Below, in pieces: positions 1 through 12,876 of a stretch of DNA of 64,000 nt. This stretch comes from Klebsormidium nitens (lineage: Eukaryota; Streptophyta; Klebsormidiophyceae; Klebsormidiales; Klebsormidiaceae). The stretch spans positions 142,396 through 206,395 of the forward strand of contig DF237048.1 in assembly GCA_000708835.1 (NCBI GenBank), read 5' to 3'. The position numbers were made by a program, and so were the translations under genes. Within the stretch, counting starts at the first letter, position 1; every line of letters starts with the position of its first letter. The notes under the pieces were generated by a model that searched no databases, had not been told where the DNA came from, and saw nothing but the letters and a program-made list of their open reading frames with translations.

Positions 1-307
1 GAGTACTAAGGGACAAAGGCAGCGGCTCAGACAGGATCAGCAAGCTCTATGGGATAGTGAACCGGTCGGTTCGATCGACTCACCGCCAGGCCTAGTACTT
101 CATTGCCAGTACGCCGGTAGCATCCATATACCATGAAAACCTGCTAGAAGACCCAGAAGCAGCGCCAGAACAAGAGCACAATCTGCGACTTCTTCGTGCA
201 TCACACAGGTCTCAAACAGATACCGTCGATCATAAATAAGCCCAGAAAGGCGAGTACCATTCAAGGTCGTGCAGGAAGTCAGGCGTGCACCGGTTGAAAC
301 AGTCAAA

Positions 308-1125
308 TTAAAGGCAAGCCATCATATTTACTCTGTAGAACGTTTGACGAGTCGGTCGACAATCCGGCCTTCGATCGAGCAGAAAGTCTGCCTTTGACGG
401 GCCAGCTCGGACGTGGATGATTCCATTGCGTGGGCGTTCCTAGATACCCATTCTGGCGTCATAGCTAGCCGTTTTTGCCACCTTGTCTTGCAGCTGACTT
501 GAAAACTTGGATGATGTCGATGTCGAAGCGTAGGATCCGCTTAAGCGGCGGCGGGGCTACCCAAACCCCTTTGGCGAACCTTCAATTCTGAAATTGTTTT
601 AGTAAGTTCGCCTGAAAATTAGATGCTGCTTCAACTCAATGTCGGCGGCTGCACAAGACAAGAATGTGGAAAAAGAAGCGGCATAATCCAGCGCGCCCAC
701 TTCGTATCAAAGGCAAGCCACCGTAATGATTCGTAGAACAATTTGAAGAGTCGGTCGACGATCGGCCGGCCTTCGTGCACATTTAAACAGCAGAAAGTGT
801 GCATTGGGCGGGCCAGCTCAGCTCAGATCTCGGCGCGACATACCAATGGGCGTTTCTAGACACCCATACTGGCTGTCACTCGTCATAGCTATTGTGACCA
901 CCTCGTTCTGCAGCTGATTTCAAAACTTTGATCACGCCGAAGCGTAGGATCCGCGGAAGCGGCGGGGGTGCTAACCAAACCCCTTTGGCGAACCTTCAAT
1001 CCTGGATAATTTTCGGTGCGCTGCCAAAAAATAGATTCTAGCTGGGTCAAATAAGGTGTCGGCTCCTGATCAATGACGAAAAGATGGAACGGTAAAAGGC
1101 AATCTAGCGCGCCCTATACTTCGTA
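308..1125. repeat. Direct tandem duplication of about 0.4 kb
   Basis: Two diverged copies lie head to tail, about 308-707 and 709-1125. Both begin with AAAGGCAAGCCA and then share GAGTCGGTCGAC, GGCCAGCTC, AGCGTAGGATCCGC and CCCTTTGGCGAACCTTCAAT in the same order. Both end near a block containing CAGCGCGCCC or TAGCGCGCCC followed by CTTCGTATC. The copies differ by many substitutions and small indels, so the duplication is old. No open frame is kept between the copies, and I see no coding function. Confidence 0.75.
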
Positions 1126-2692
1126 TCGATGTTTTGGCGCGTATTATCAAAGGACCAAGTATGACCATTCTAAGTTTTGGAAGATCAGACCAATCACACG
1201 TACGTCGGAGCGAAGCAGATTCCTTCGTACCCCGTGTACGCTTCCGGAGCGCAAAACCGTGCTCCAGCCTCCACTCCAACCGACCCTTTTTATCTCTCCG
1301 AATTGAAATCTGATTTCTGGGATGGAGTCTGAAGCAGCCGGACTGGTTGCCGTCGCACAAAAGAAATGCAGTCAGCTTGTTCAAACAATCATAGCATGAG
1401 CGGCTCTAACAGTGAAAGGGTACTCTTCGCTTCGATGCTTGTACTGGGAAGACCCCAGATGGCAAAAAGTTCCTTCTTCCTTGCCGCAAAATAATTTGAG
1501 CCGTCCGCAAGGCGACTTATGGGGGTTCCGGACTTCAGTAATAGTCAGTCCAATGCTTTTCCACGTAAACGGAGCGGTTGGCAAGGTGCTGGAACACCAG
1601 CGTTCTTGGGTTGCATCAAAAGTGCAGTTACGTATGGGGTCAACAGCAGTCTTATGCGCAAACGTGCATACTCAGACGCTGCCAAGCGACTTTGACGACG
1701 AGCATCGGCGCGCCGAGGTCTGTGCGACCCGGCTCAGCAACCCTAAATCGACAGAGAAACAACGATCGCATCTGGCGACGAAACAAGAAATCAGATGTAT
1801 ACGAAGAATTCGGCAGTATGCTTGGAGACAAAGCGCTAGAAGCTTGCGCAAACGTTCATACAAACATACGGAATTTGATGGGCATTGCAGAGAGTCGGTG
1901 GATCAATCGCATGTCAAACGAACGCAGGCACCTTGACATCTCTCTCGCAAAAGGTCGGCAGGTCGGCTCCAGAAGAAAGATGTCCACGAGCCCCGGTGGC
2001 CCAGCTTGTCGTCCAGTCGGATCGACATTAAAGCTAGCATGCATCTGCCAGAGCGAACGTCCACGTCAAAAAGCGGTCAAAACAGGAAGTACTAATGTTA
2101 CAAAGGCTTCAACGGACGACGTCGATGGCCACAAATGACGACCAAAATGTGGCACGTCATGGGCGCCCCTGATCGCCCCTGATCAGCGAAGTCATGGCCT
2201 TGGCGGTCTGCAATAAATTGCGTCACAGATAGAGTACCTTTGCCAAGTTGAACATAAATTTGATACAATGAGAACGGCTGAGTAGGCCCCGCGTCGAACC
2301 CACGTTAAGCTTTGGAGCCCAGCTGGTGCACCCTTTTCGAAACAACTCATGAATGTTTCGATCAACTTTTCAGCCCCTTCGGATTCATGCGAATCGCATG
2401 ACTGGCATGTTCACGTTTGTGTCGGACTTCGTCCCTCCCAAAACACCAGGCTAGGGGATGATTTCGATTCTCACTCAAAGAAAGGTCATTGAACTTCATT
2501 TGGAAACAATTTCGGAGAGTCTTGTTTCGAAGGGCAGTCATCCCGTCACTGCGGTCGAAGACAGTTCTGTACCGAAGGAGGCCTGGCTTCGGGAACTTCA
2601 CGGTCATCCAGATCACAGGCTGGTAGAACTGGGTTAGAAAAGGATGATAACCACTCCTGCTTGCTGCACTTGACATCGAGTCCCGTGCGTGT
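1126..2692. other. Gene-free stretch, no recognised feature
   Basis: The two longest open frames here (1412-1936 and 1578-2138, plus strand) overlap in different frames. They have no recognisable domain, and their residue make-up (rich in Arg, Ser and Cys) is typical of chance frames. Nothing is supported as a gene or RNA. Confidence 0.5.
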
Positions 2693-2960
2693 GACCTGGT
2701 GGGCGAACCGCGAGATCAGCCGCCTGCGCGAGTGTATGGAGAATCCTCGTGATTAACCCCTGGAAACCAGGCCGATCCATGAGTCATAAGTTCCCAGGCC
2801 TGCTGGTTCACGAAGAGCGTAATAGTATGGACGTGGCTCAATACAAGACGGGATTAGAGTGGGTCGAAGGCCCAAAATTGGCGTTGCTTCCTAGCCACAG
2901 CTTGGCGAGCTTGACATAGGACCTTCTCGACAACCGCAAATCACCGTGTCGTGACGACCA
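2693..2960. repeat. Partial leading unit of the 3.7 kb tandem array
   Basis: This stretch carries the TGACCTGGTGGGC anchor (about 2696) and, 190 bp on, the GCTTCCTAGCCA anchor (about 2889). Their order matches positions 3587/3789, 9187/9420 and 12879/13098 in later units. The rest of the unit is missing: the next TGACCTGGTGGGC anchor follows only about 890 bp downstream. Confidence 0.55.
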
Positions 2961-3584
2961 AATAGGGGGCTTTTATAAGACTCTTTGACATATACCAGAT
3001 TATGTGCGGCAGTCGCCCGGCATGATGCAAAGTTCTGAAGAACCGCAGGGTACCAAACGCGGAGCAAGAATCGTAGGGATCAAGCCCGTATCAGAAGTAT
3101 CAAAGACTTTCTCCTGAAGTATGGAGCACCCTGACGGCCTTCGAATGATGCATGGGCAAAAACCAAACATGCGAAATCCAAAAACGGGAGTTTCGCAGGC
3201 TTTTGGAGCGCAGCAAATGCATTCGCAAAATGAGCCATAATGCATCTCAAATGAGATGAGGACACTATTTCTATTTCTGCTGCCAACTGCAACTTGAAGC
3301 AACACGCTCCCGGCCCCTTCCTAATGTCTTCGCTCCTTGCCAGATGTTAATCCGTTATGCCAATCAAGTTTCTCGGAAAAGTTGGGTTTTTAAACACGAC
3401 AACTTGCATGCAAATGATGGAACCAAATGGGTGGGCGGCTTGACAGGCGTCTATTGTGGTTTTCAGAAGATTGGCACCTTCGAACAAGCGTGGCATGACG
3501 CGGACGTAACTGTGGAGGAGCGAGGCTGTTTGGTCCTGCCGTCGCATCACCCGAATTTTCCGCCGCACACTGTTTTCTTAAGTG

Positions 3585-6500
3585 TGACCTGGTGGGCAAA
3601 CCGCCGGATGGGCCTCGAAGCAACCCGAAAGGAACTTGAGAAGCCTGAATGCGCCCGCGACGAGAGGAGTCGGAAGAGAATAGCGCAGCGTTAAAAACAA
3701 ACCAGTCTGAAGGACACGAAGAGGAGAAACGAATCAGAGTATGAAAGTGGCTCAGGGAGACATGGCTGGGGTGGGCTGCTGTGCCCAACACCTGAAAGCT
3801 TCCTAACCACCGCTGAAATGGTTTCTCCGTTTTCCGCCACGGTTAACAAACCGAAACCTGCCGCCAAATTGGCCGACGTACTTAAACGTTTTCGTGCCTA
3901 CCTCATACTATATTATGCCCACCAGTGTCTTGTACTTTGCACCAGCAAGCTGCAAAGCCGGAAAAACACCAACTAAGGACCGGCGTAGTACGACGTCGCC
4001 AGAAGACATCTTCTTCAGGAAGAGTGCAGAAAAACGAGCAGGCTCCCCGGAATCAACGATAACAAAGCCTGACTGCCCGCCAACGAGACATGAGTCAAAA
4101 ACCGCCTTGTCAAAGGTCAAGAGACATGATCTCTAGAAACGATGTTGAATACATAATTTCTGGGGGCGGCCAAAGCTTTTGCGGACCGTCTCCATGCAAT
4201 TCGTTTCTCGTAAGATGCACGGAGAGCCGCCCCTCCTGTGTCAATACGAGGAAGGTCACTTTCGGCTGCGCCTTATCGCGCACGTATCATCCTGAGATTT
4301 CAGGAACAAGGCTGATTGAAAGCCCAAGTCCTACCGGAGTGTTGCGGAAAACTTAATCTGTTCCGCTTGCTTGATACTAAACACGACTTGACCAGGCAGC
4401 TAGAAATGTTGGCACTACTCTTAAACGCTCTGAAAGTGGTTCTCAGGCGAAGACGTTCCGATATTCCTAGTCAACTCATCCTTGTACGCAGAAACGCAAA
4501 TGGCCGGGCATGCACCTGTACCATCGATGAAGACAAAGGAGAAAGACATCTCACGACGGCTTCTCCGGATCAATTTAGCAAGGGCAATGCCAAAGAAAGC
4601 TCCTGGGTCTTTCAAAGCGCCGGAAAAGGTTAATGGCTCTTTCAATGAATCGGCTCAGGCACATCTCATGCTTCAGGAAAAAATGAAGGACACCCAATGG
4701 ACACCCTAATGCAAGCTCCACTTGTCACCCCCCAACGTCCTGGGCCAATACATATCATGGATTAATGATCGAGTCGACCGATGCAATCCTAGTTCGTCAG
4801 CCTCACTCGATCTCGACTAGAGGCAAAGTCGAGCGGCTCCGACCTGAGATCCTTATATGGCGTTGCATGAGCGCCGGTAGGATAAGTCACGATTTTTTTG
4901 AGTCATTGCCGCACTGGTAAGGGTCCTCCATTCCTAAAGCCTGGTTTCAGGGACATGAGCGTCTCCGAAGATTTTCGTAAGAATGCGAGAAAACAGTGGA
5001 TCCAAGGAATGCCGGTGATCCCTGCACATGGACACTTCTCTTAGAGCCCATTCACATGCAGTATACATGGAGCCGGCGGCGTACAGCGGAAAGCCACAGT
5101 GTCATACGTCTCGTCAATCAAAATTTTCAAACTTCAGATGATTCTTCCAGGAAAAAGCAAGCTAGCTGAGAAAGACAGGAAGATATTCACCATTCGTCGA
5201 ATTGCAAGTACAGAAGGTCTCGCATGCAGGTTAAGCTGACCATCGCTCTGTGCCCAAGAAGACAGGTGGATGCTGAGCCTCCAAACGAAGGCCCGTGGGT
5301 CTCGTCATCGCGTCTATAAGAGGTACTGGGAGTAGCCGATTCGGACTCTGACCGCTCTGGTTTACATCTTCGTACAGTATCAATTTTAGAAGCACAAGAA
5401 GCATGCCAAGGCTGCTAGGATTCAGAATCAGACGCGTAACCAGCCAACGTGCACAATTATTTTGCTGCTACCATTGAGGAGACTGGGCAGCTGCACCGGA
5501 CTGTGACCTTTATGAAACAAGTTTTTTACCTCCAGCGCTTTAATGACTGAACGGAATAAAGAGTCTAAAGTAGTAAAGGACTTCCTTACACTAGTGAAAA
5601 TCCAATCAGAACGTTCATGGCACTCGTTATGCCTATATGCCCTCAGAAGCGCGGCTTTGGAACGTAAGCTGAAGGCTATTCATTTACATTAGCATGACGC
5701 TACGTCGTTGTGTTGATTATGCCAAGAGGTCAACGCGGTAGCCAACTTACGGCCCCAAAGGAAAGCCGAAGACGAGCAACATCGTTTCTGTGACGGTAGT
5801 GGAGGCAATCTGAAGCTTTCGCATCCTCCATCATCGTTCGCGAAATAGCGCGAGCTGTGCGATTTCGTCAATGCCACTTTGGAGAGAAAACGTGAGCGCG
5901 GGACTGGGCTTGCAACGAGCAGTCAAGCGCTCGAGAGAAAGCACGTCTCGGGCCGAACCTTGGTGCAATTTAGTCCGCCAGCAGAACGTACGGTCGCGCT
6001 TCTGACGGCCCCTGACCAATCCCAGAGTCTGACTACACAATGACCGCCCGATATACTGCTGGTGAGAAGGAGAAGTAAAGCCGAAATTTCGGCGAACGCG
6101 CACCAGCAAAAAAGAGGTGGGGACCCAAAAGGGACATCAATAGGGGCTCGGATCAAAGGACTTATGTCCTGTGCAGTACTGAGCCGGCCGGTTGCAAATT
6201 GCATTGTTACGATCTTTCGACCGGGCAATGATTGGAGCCTGCAAGAGGTGCTTAGTTTCAGGAAACACAAGGTCGAACCTTCTTGCAGATTAAACCATCG
6301 TCGCGAACAAAGTGGGGTGTTTGGCAGCTTTGCGTCGAACCGTCATTTGTTACGCAGACCTTGTATACATTTGTAAGGCAGCAAAAGTTACACCGGGGAT
6401 GTGTATTCAACGCATCAACGCTCTCACGTTGGCAAACATCTAAATACTTGAAAGCTGGCCTCCACTGAAGTGACGCAACGTTTCCCTTTCAGTGCAACGG

Positions 6501-7280
6501 GTTCGAGCACGCTCATTCGACGTTGTCAACTGAGCTGCACGACTAGTCCCGAGAGGGAAAACCGGACTGACTCAAGTTCATAGTACTGTCTGCATCTGAA
6601 TCGGAGCGAGACATAGAGGTAGATGAAAATACAATGAGAAATAGATACATGTACATAAGCGCAAGAGTTAGCAACAGACACGCCTGAGGGGCGCGTGGAT
6701 ATGATATATGGCGGCTCTGATCTTGCAGACGACGAGATCCCGCTTGAGCCTTCTGGCTGCCCAAAAGCTCAAGCATAACCTTGTCATTACCGCACTAACA
6801 TCAAGGACCTTCCCAAAGTCCCGAGCTTTCCAAAGTGAGCTTGAGCCACTTTGAGGGGCATGTGGCGAATCTGAATGCTGCGCTCTCAGGCTAGGGGCTC
6901 TGGCGCACGCTCAAGATTACGTGTCCTTCTTCAACAGAATATCGTACTGTTGGACTGAAACGAAGGTCACGCGGCTACAGTACAAAACTACGGTAGTTGG
7001 ATTTTTGAATAAAATCAGAATACGGCGAGCATGCACGCCTTGCGGATTCCCTTACTGCATTGTCCGCCCAAACGAGAAGGTGATTACTGAACTTGTGAGA
7101 CCCGGATTCAGGAGGCTGTTCTAAAGGCATTCATACTGCCCAAAGGTGTGGGAAAAAACAGCCTAGACGGCTTGGCTCGAGGAACCTACGTTTTCTAGAC
7201 TGGTAGAAGTAAGAATGTTCACTCATGCCACACACTTTTCACTAATCACCGCCGCACACATTATCCCAGATTGATGCAGA
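3585..7280. repeat. Tandem array unit 1 (about 3.7 kb)
   Basis: This is the most diverged full unit. Anchors shared with units 3 and 4 occur in the same order. They are TGACCTGGTGGGC (3587), a TCTCG-containing block (about 4193), GTTGCATGAGCGCCGGT (4863), AGGTCAACGCGGTAGCC (5726), TTTCGACCGG (6217), ACTGACTCAAGTTCA (6567), GCGAGCATGCACGCCTTGCG (7026) and CAGCCTAGACGGCTTGGCTC (7161). The offset to unit 3 is close to 5.60 kb throughout, which is one full unit plus the shortened unit 2. No intact open frame spans the unit. Its function and origin are unknown. Confidence 0.75.
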
Positions 7281-9184
7281 GTGACATGTGGGCCCATCGG
7301 ATTGTCCAAGCAGCCCTTCGAACGTAACAGGCACCTGGGGAAGCTTGCGCGCATAACGAGAGATTCTGACGATTAGGCCAAACAAAAATTGATACCCAAT
7401 ATGAAGGTCACGAAAAAGACAAACGAAAGCGTATGATGCACGTGGCTCAAAGCGACGCACGTGGAATGGGCGGCCGCCGGTGTGCCCAGAAATGGCAGCT
7501 TCCTAGCCATAGCTCGGTAAGGTTCCAATCCTCAATTCCGCCTCGCTTCATTGTTAAAGACTGCCGCTGCGCCGGTCGATGCGGCCGTACTAAGTCGTTG
7601 CCAATCATTGGCTGTTCTTTTACCTCGTAGTTTACAACAGACGGAGCCGGAAAAGCAACAAACAATGCACTTAAGACTGTGACAGATGACAATGTTTTTC
7701 AGAAAGCAATCGAAAGAAGCTAAAAACGAGGCCTCCCAATTCTGAGGACAACAGCGACTGACTGCCCACTCAAAAACGGTGAGTCGCGAAGGTGTCACGT
7801 CAAGAGACATGACCTAAAGAAACGACGTATGATAAAAACGTTCAGAACGCGGCAAACGCGTTCGCGGACTGCCGTCATGCACTTCGTGTCTCGCAAGCCG
7901 TACAGAAGGGCCTTTTCATTACTTACGTCAGCACGCGACACGTCACTTTCGCCGCTTGATTGCGGCGGTTTATCTCTGTACGTCAAGGCTGATCATAAAA
8001 ATCCACCCAAAAGTGGAGCATTGCGAAACAATGATCTTAATTCATTGCTTTGAAGGCTTGGTTGATATCTAAGACACCATTTGACTAAGCAAAATAGCTA
8101 GAACAGGCAATCATGCTTCATCGCTCGAGCTCAATCGAAATTGGTATCCATGCGAAGGGGTTCCACTGCTTCCTTTGAAATCTCCTCGTGCGAAATCTTC
8201 GTCAACTGGCGAGCATCTTCGGCGGTTGAAGGACATAGAAATAAGCACGGCTCTTCAACAGGTATTTGAGCAAGGGCTCTGCGGACAAACCGCTCTCTCG
8301 GGCTGTCAAAGCACTGGGAAAGATGAAAGTCCTAGTTAGATTGCACCGGCCCTTCAAAACCAGGGCACGCCCAGTACGTGGACGCTCCAGTGCAAGCAGC
8401 TCCACGTGTCGGCGCCAAGCTGGGTCCAGATTGACTTGGTCTTAAAGACCAAGTCAATCTGATTATAGGCCGTCAGCCAGCTAACAAATCCTGAGAGATG
8501 ATAAGGGGAAGAGCGGCTCTGATCGAGACTTGGCACCTGATGTGGCGTTGCATGAGCGCCGGTGAACGTTCACAAGTTCAAATTATTGCCGCGCCGGTAT
8601 CATAGATCTGAATTCCTCGTTCTCTGGTGCCGACACTCGCAGGACTCGGACGGCCGACAGCAATTGATACGAGAACAATCTGAAAAGCAGTCGTTGTAGA
8701 TCTAGACCAACTGGCGGGACGGCGTAACCATGGCTCTGTGTCTGGGTGAGACAAGTGGATGAGCCTCCAAATGAAGACCCGTGGGTCCTCTTCATCGCCT
8801 TTCTACTAAAACTGGCACAAGCGAATAATCAAATTTTTGAGTGCTCTGGAGACGTATTGGTTTGCCGTTTGTTTAAATGAAGGTCTTCACCAGCTTCAGC
8901 GGCTGTAATCGATGGTCGGATCGGAACCTTTCAATAGGGCAAAGCAAACAGCTAAGATTAATCAGATCGAGTAGTTCGAGCGACGTGAGTACTGAACTTG
9001 TGAGAACCAGTTTTGCAGAGGCTGTTTCAAAGGCGTTCATTCTGCAATTGGGGTGAAAAGAACAGCCTAGACGGCTTGGCTCGAGGAACGTGCGCAAATC
9101 TAGGCTGGTAAAGGGAACGAAGGAGATGTGTTTACTCCTGCCGCAGGCAATACTCAAGTTCACGACATGATTACCGCACATCAC
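7281..9184. repeat. Tandem array unit 2, internally deleted (about 1.9 kb)
   Basis: The unit starts like the others, with a gtgac..gtgggc block near 7280, a CACGTGGCTCA block at 7440 and GCTTCCTAGCCATAGCT at 7498. It follows unit 3 collinearly to about 8920 (the CAGCGGCT block). It then jumps directly to the segment containing GTACTGAACTTGTGAGA (about 8990), which lies roughly 1.5 kb further along in unit 3. Segments holding AGGTCAACGCGG, TTTCGACCGG and the GCATGCACGCC block are therefore absent. The unit also carries the palindrome at 8427-8461. Confidence 0.72.
8427..8461. repeat. 35-bp perfect palindrome (17-bp arms, 1-nt centre)
   Basis: Arms at 8427-8443 and 8445-8461 are perfect reverse complements around one central A. 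The right arm (AAGACCAAGTCAATCTG) has counterparts in units 3 (about 10338) and 4 (about 14034). The left arm has none, because those units carry an unrelated T-rich stretch between GGTCC and the shared block. Confidence 0.85.
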
Positions 9185-12100
9185 TGTGACCTGGTGGGCA
9201 GGTTACTGGAATCTCGAAGCTGCTGCGGAGACTAATTGCGCGCGCAACAAGAGGACGCTGGCAGGAAAGATTCCATACCAATGTAAAGGTCAGGAAAAGT
9301 AGAAACGAAATAGGTCACAAAACGGAAAAGCCGAACAAAGTATGCACGTGGCTCAGAGCAGCCGGAGACCTCAGAGACCTTGAGTGGGCGGCCGCCAATG
9401 TGCATGCCCACAATATGGCAGCTTCCCAGCTATAGCTTGGTCAGATCCGATTATGATTCTCGGCCAAATTTTGAAGGACCTGCCGCCGCGCCGGAAGCGG
9501 CCGTACTAAGTCGTTTCCAATAGTTACCTGTTCTTCCCCTGGTACTTATACAACAAACGGTGCCGCAAAAGCAACGAACAAGGAACTTAGTACTGTGCCA
9601 GATGACAGAACTCTCAGACAGCAACCGGAAGAAGCTGGAAGAAAGAGGCTTCCCTGTTCCGAAGTTAACAAAGCCTGACTGCCCACCAATTCAAACGTGA
9701 GTCAAAAGGCGTCACGTCCAGAAACATGACCTACAGAAACGACGTATGTTCAGAGCGCGGGAAACCCGTTCGCGGACTGCCTCCATGCACTTCGTGTCTC
9801 GCAAGGCGTACAGGGGACCGACGTCTTTGCCGCTGATAGCACCCTACACGTTACTTTGGGCCGGTCAATTGCGGCAGGATCAATGCGCGAAGGCTGATAC
9901 AAACCCACTCAACAGTGGAGCGATGAAAAACAGTAGTAATCGTTATTGCTTCGAAGGCTTCGGTCATGATATACACCATCATTGGCATATTTAGTAGAAC
10001 CAGGCATAGCTGAAATTGGCGATACTCTTGATCGCTCTGAAGGTGGCCCTCATACGTCAAAGTGTTTTGACCACTCCTATAAAAGTCCTCCTCCTGCGCA
10101 ACGTTCTTCAATGGGCGAGCACTTTTGGCCGTTGACGGACATAAAAGTAAGATTCGGCTCGTCCAGATTGCGAGTCAACAAATTCTCTGCAAATAAACCG
10201 CCCTTCTAGGGCTGTCAAAGCTCTGGGAAAGACGAAAGTCCTGGTTAAATTGCACCCTTCAAAAAGAGCACCCCCAATATGTGGACGCCCTAGTGCGAGT
10301 TGCTCCACTTGTCACCGCCAACGTGGTCCATTTTTGAAGACAACCAAGTCAAGTGATTCTAGTCCTTCAGCCACACAATTTCTGGAGAATAAATGGGCGG
10401 AAAGCGGCTCCGACCGGGATGTGGAATACAACTATGGCGTTGCATGAGCGCCGGAGAAAATGGGTCACAAGTTCAAGTCATTGCCGCGCCGGCGAAACAT
10501 CAACCTGGACTCTTCCATTCCTAGAGGTGGCATTTTCGGTAAGGCCGACAGCATCAGATCCAAAGGACGATCTGAAAAGCGTCAGTGTATAATATACCAA
10601 CCAGTGAAAAGTGCACTAGGGTTCCAAGAAAACACCACCAAGAAGGTCCACTCGCAAAATTTACGTAGCCGGCGTCTGCTGGGAAGCCACAATGTGCTAT
10701 ATTTGATCAATGGGCGACCTGTCCGGAACATCGAAGCTTAATAGCTGAATTAGATGGGTTAAAACCAGTACGAATCACCATACTTTGAAACGCACGAGAT
10801 AAAGTCCCTTGCAAGTAAATCAAGCTGACGTGACTATGGCTCTGTGCTCGAGAGAGATGGATGAGCTTTTGAAGAGAGGCCACTGGGTTCTCGTCGATCA
10901 TCGCCTTTGCAGAGAAACTGGCATAAGCAGATGAGCAATCGTCTGACCGCTCTCGATAAACCCTTCGTACAATATCGTTTTCAGATTAAGTACAAAAACA
11001 ATGCCAAGATTGCTGGGGATCAGAGCTAGACGCGTAACCAGACCAACACAATCCTCTTGCTGCCACCCGTCAAGGAGACTGGGCAGCAATAGTGCCGGAC
11101 TGTGGGTTTATGAAACAAATTTTCCACCTTCAGCGGCTTCAATTGCTGGACGGGAGAGAGAATTTTCAAGTACTCAAGAAGCCCCTGACAGCCTGGAACC
11201 ACTGAGAACGTCAGTGGCACTTACTTGTACGACTGCATGCCCTCAGAAGCGCCGCCTTGGAACATGATTTTGAAGGCTATCCATTTACGTTAGCATGACG
11301 GTACGTATTGATTCTGCCAAAAGGTCAACGCGGTAGCCGATTTGACGGACCCAAATGAAACTCGAAGACAAGCGGCACCAGCTCCTTGACAAGAATGGAG
11401 GCAATCTGAAGCTTTTGAAACCCTCATCAAAATCCTTCTCGAGAGAAAGCGCGAGCTGCGTGGATTCGTCATCGCCATCCAGGAGAGAAGACGTGAACGC
11501 GGAAACGACTTGCAACGCGGTGTTCAAGTGCCATAATGTAACGGATCGAGAAAAAGCACGTCTCGGGCCGAGCCTTCGCGGATTCAGTTCGCCAGCATTA
11601 GCTACGGTCGTGCTTCTGTCGGCCCTTGACCAATTTCAGAGCACACAGATCGCCCACATAATGCTGGCGAGAAGGAGAAGTCTGGCCGAAATGTCAGCAA
11701 ACGCGCACCATTGAAGGGATGTGGGCGCCCAGGAGTGACATTAACAGGGGCTCGGGTCAAAGGGACTCATGTCCTAGGCAAGGTCAAGCGGGCCGGGGCG
11801 CAATTCACCAGCCGCGTCACCACCTTTCGACCGGACACTGGAGCTTTCAACTAGAGGTGCTGACCTAGAGTTTCTGGTAACGCAACTGAGATCGAAATTG
11901 TTTTGCAGATCAGACCGGGATTTGCAAAACCGAAAACTGGGGTGTTTGGCAGCGCCTTTGCGTCGAACGCCATTGTTCCGCCGGAGCCTGTACACATTCC
12001 ACATCATAGAGCAGCAAAAGCTACCCCGGGGATCTGGTCAATCAAACGCATCAGCGCTCTCATGTTTCTCTAAATGTTTTCCGAAAAGCTGGCCCGCCGT

Positions 12101-12876
12101 TGCCATCACACAGCGCTTTTCTTTCAGCGCCATCGGTTCGAGTACGCTCAGCCGACCGACGTCGTCGTCTGAACGGCACGATTAAGCAGGAGAGGGATGA
12201 CAGGACTGACTCAAGCTCAATCTACGCACCGTCAGCTAGATCTCAACGAGCGATCTTGAACGAGAGATATGTGTAGATAAGCGCACGTACAGTAGTTTTG
12301 ACGCGGGTAGTATGGCGGCCTCTGATCAGGCACGGGCCGTCGAGGAATACCTGCTTTGAGCCGTCTGCATGAAAGCTCAAGCATAACCTCGTCATTACCG
12401 CACTGACATCAAGGGACCTCCTTAAGGTTGCGAGCTTTCCAAAGTCAGTATGAGCCTCTTTGAGGGGCACGTGACGAATCTGGATGCTACGCTCGGGCCA
12501 CGGGCTCTGCACCCCCAGCATTACGTGTCCTTCAATAGAAGCTCGTACCTGTTGGACTCACGAAACAAGGGAAACGTGGCTAAAATAGTTGGACAGTTGA
12601 ATAAGATCACAATAAGGCGAGCATGCACGCCTTGCGGATTCCCTCGCTGCATTTTCCACCGGAAGGTGAGTATTGAACTTGTGAAACCGGATTCAGACTG
12701 GCTGTTCCAAAGGCGTTATCTCTGCCAATGGTGTAAAATCAAACAGCCTAGACGGCTTTGCTCGAGGAACGTACGAGTCCTAGGATGGTAGAATGCTGAG
12801 AACGAAGGAAATTGTTTGCTCCTGCCGCACGCGTTACCCAAGTACTCGGCCGCACACATGATTACGACACATCACT
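9185..12876. repeat. Tandem array unit 3 (about 3.69 kb)
   Basis: This is a full unit. Its anchors are TGACCTGGTGGGCAGGTTAC (9186), GTGGCTCAGAGC (9347), a CACTTCGTGTCTCGCAAG block (9786), GTTGCATGAGCGCCGG (10438), AGGTCAACGCGGTAGCC (11320), TTTCGACCGGACACTGGAGC (11827), GCGAGCATGCACGCCTTGCG (12618) and a CAGCCTAGACGGCTTTGCTC block (12744). Each anchor recurs 3.66-3.69 kb downstream in unit 4. It contains the best-kept fragment of an old reading frame (11315-11534). Confidence 0.78.
11315..11534 (+). pseudogene. Eroded reading frame conserved between array units
   Basis: Read on the plus strand, 11315-11389 gives a short peptide beginning CQKVNAVADLT and ending at a TGA. From 11390 the same frame continues as a charged helix-like peptide (QEWRQSEAFET, then ILLERKRELRGF, then ERRRERG). 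Unit 4 (about 14990-15264) encodes the same peptide: CQKVNAAADLTASKETRRR, a TGA at the same place, then a frameshifted RGLVIAILERRRVRDNG. Unit 1 (about 5722-5900) keeps shorter parts. I do not recognise the family. Shared residues suggest descent from a coding sequence. The shared stop means the frame was already broken before the array expanded, or that the stop marks an intron edge. Confidence 0.3.

Noticed and set aside
1412-2138. Two overlapping plus-strand frames of 174 and 186 codons
   Set aside because: They overlap in different frames, have no domain and no splice partner, and show chance-like composition.
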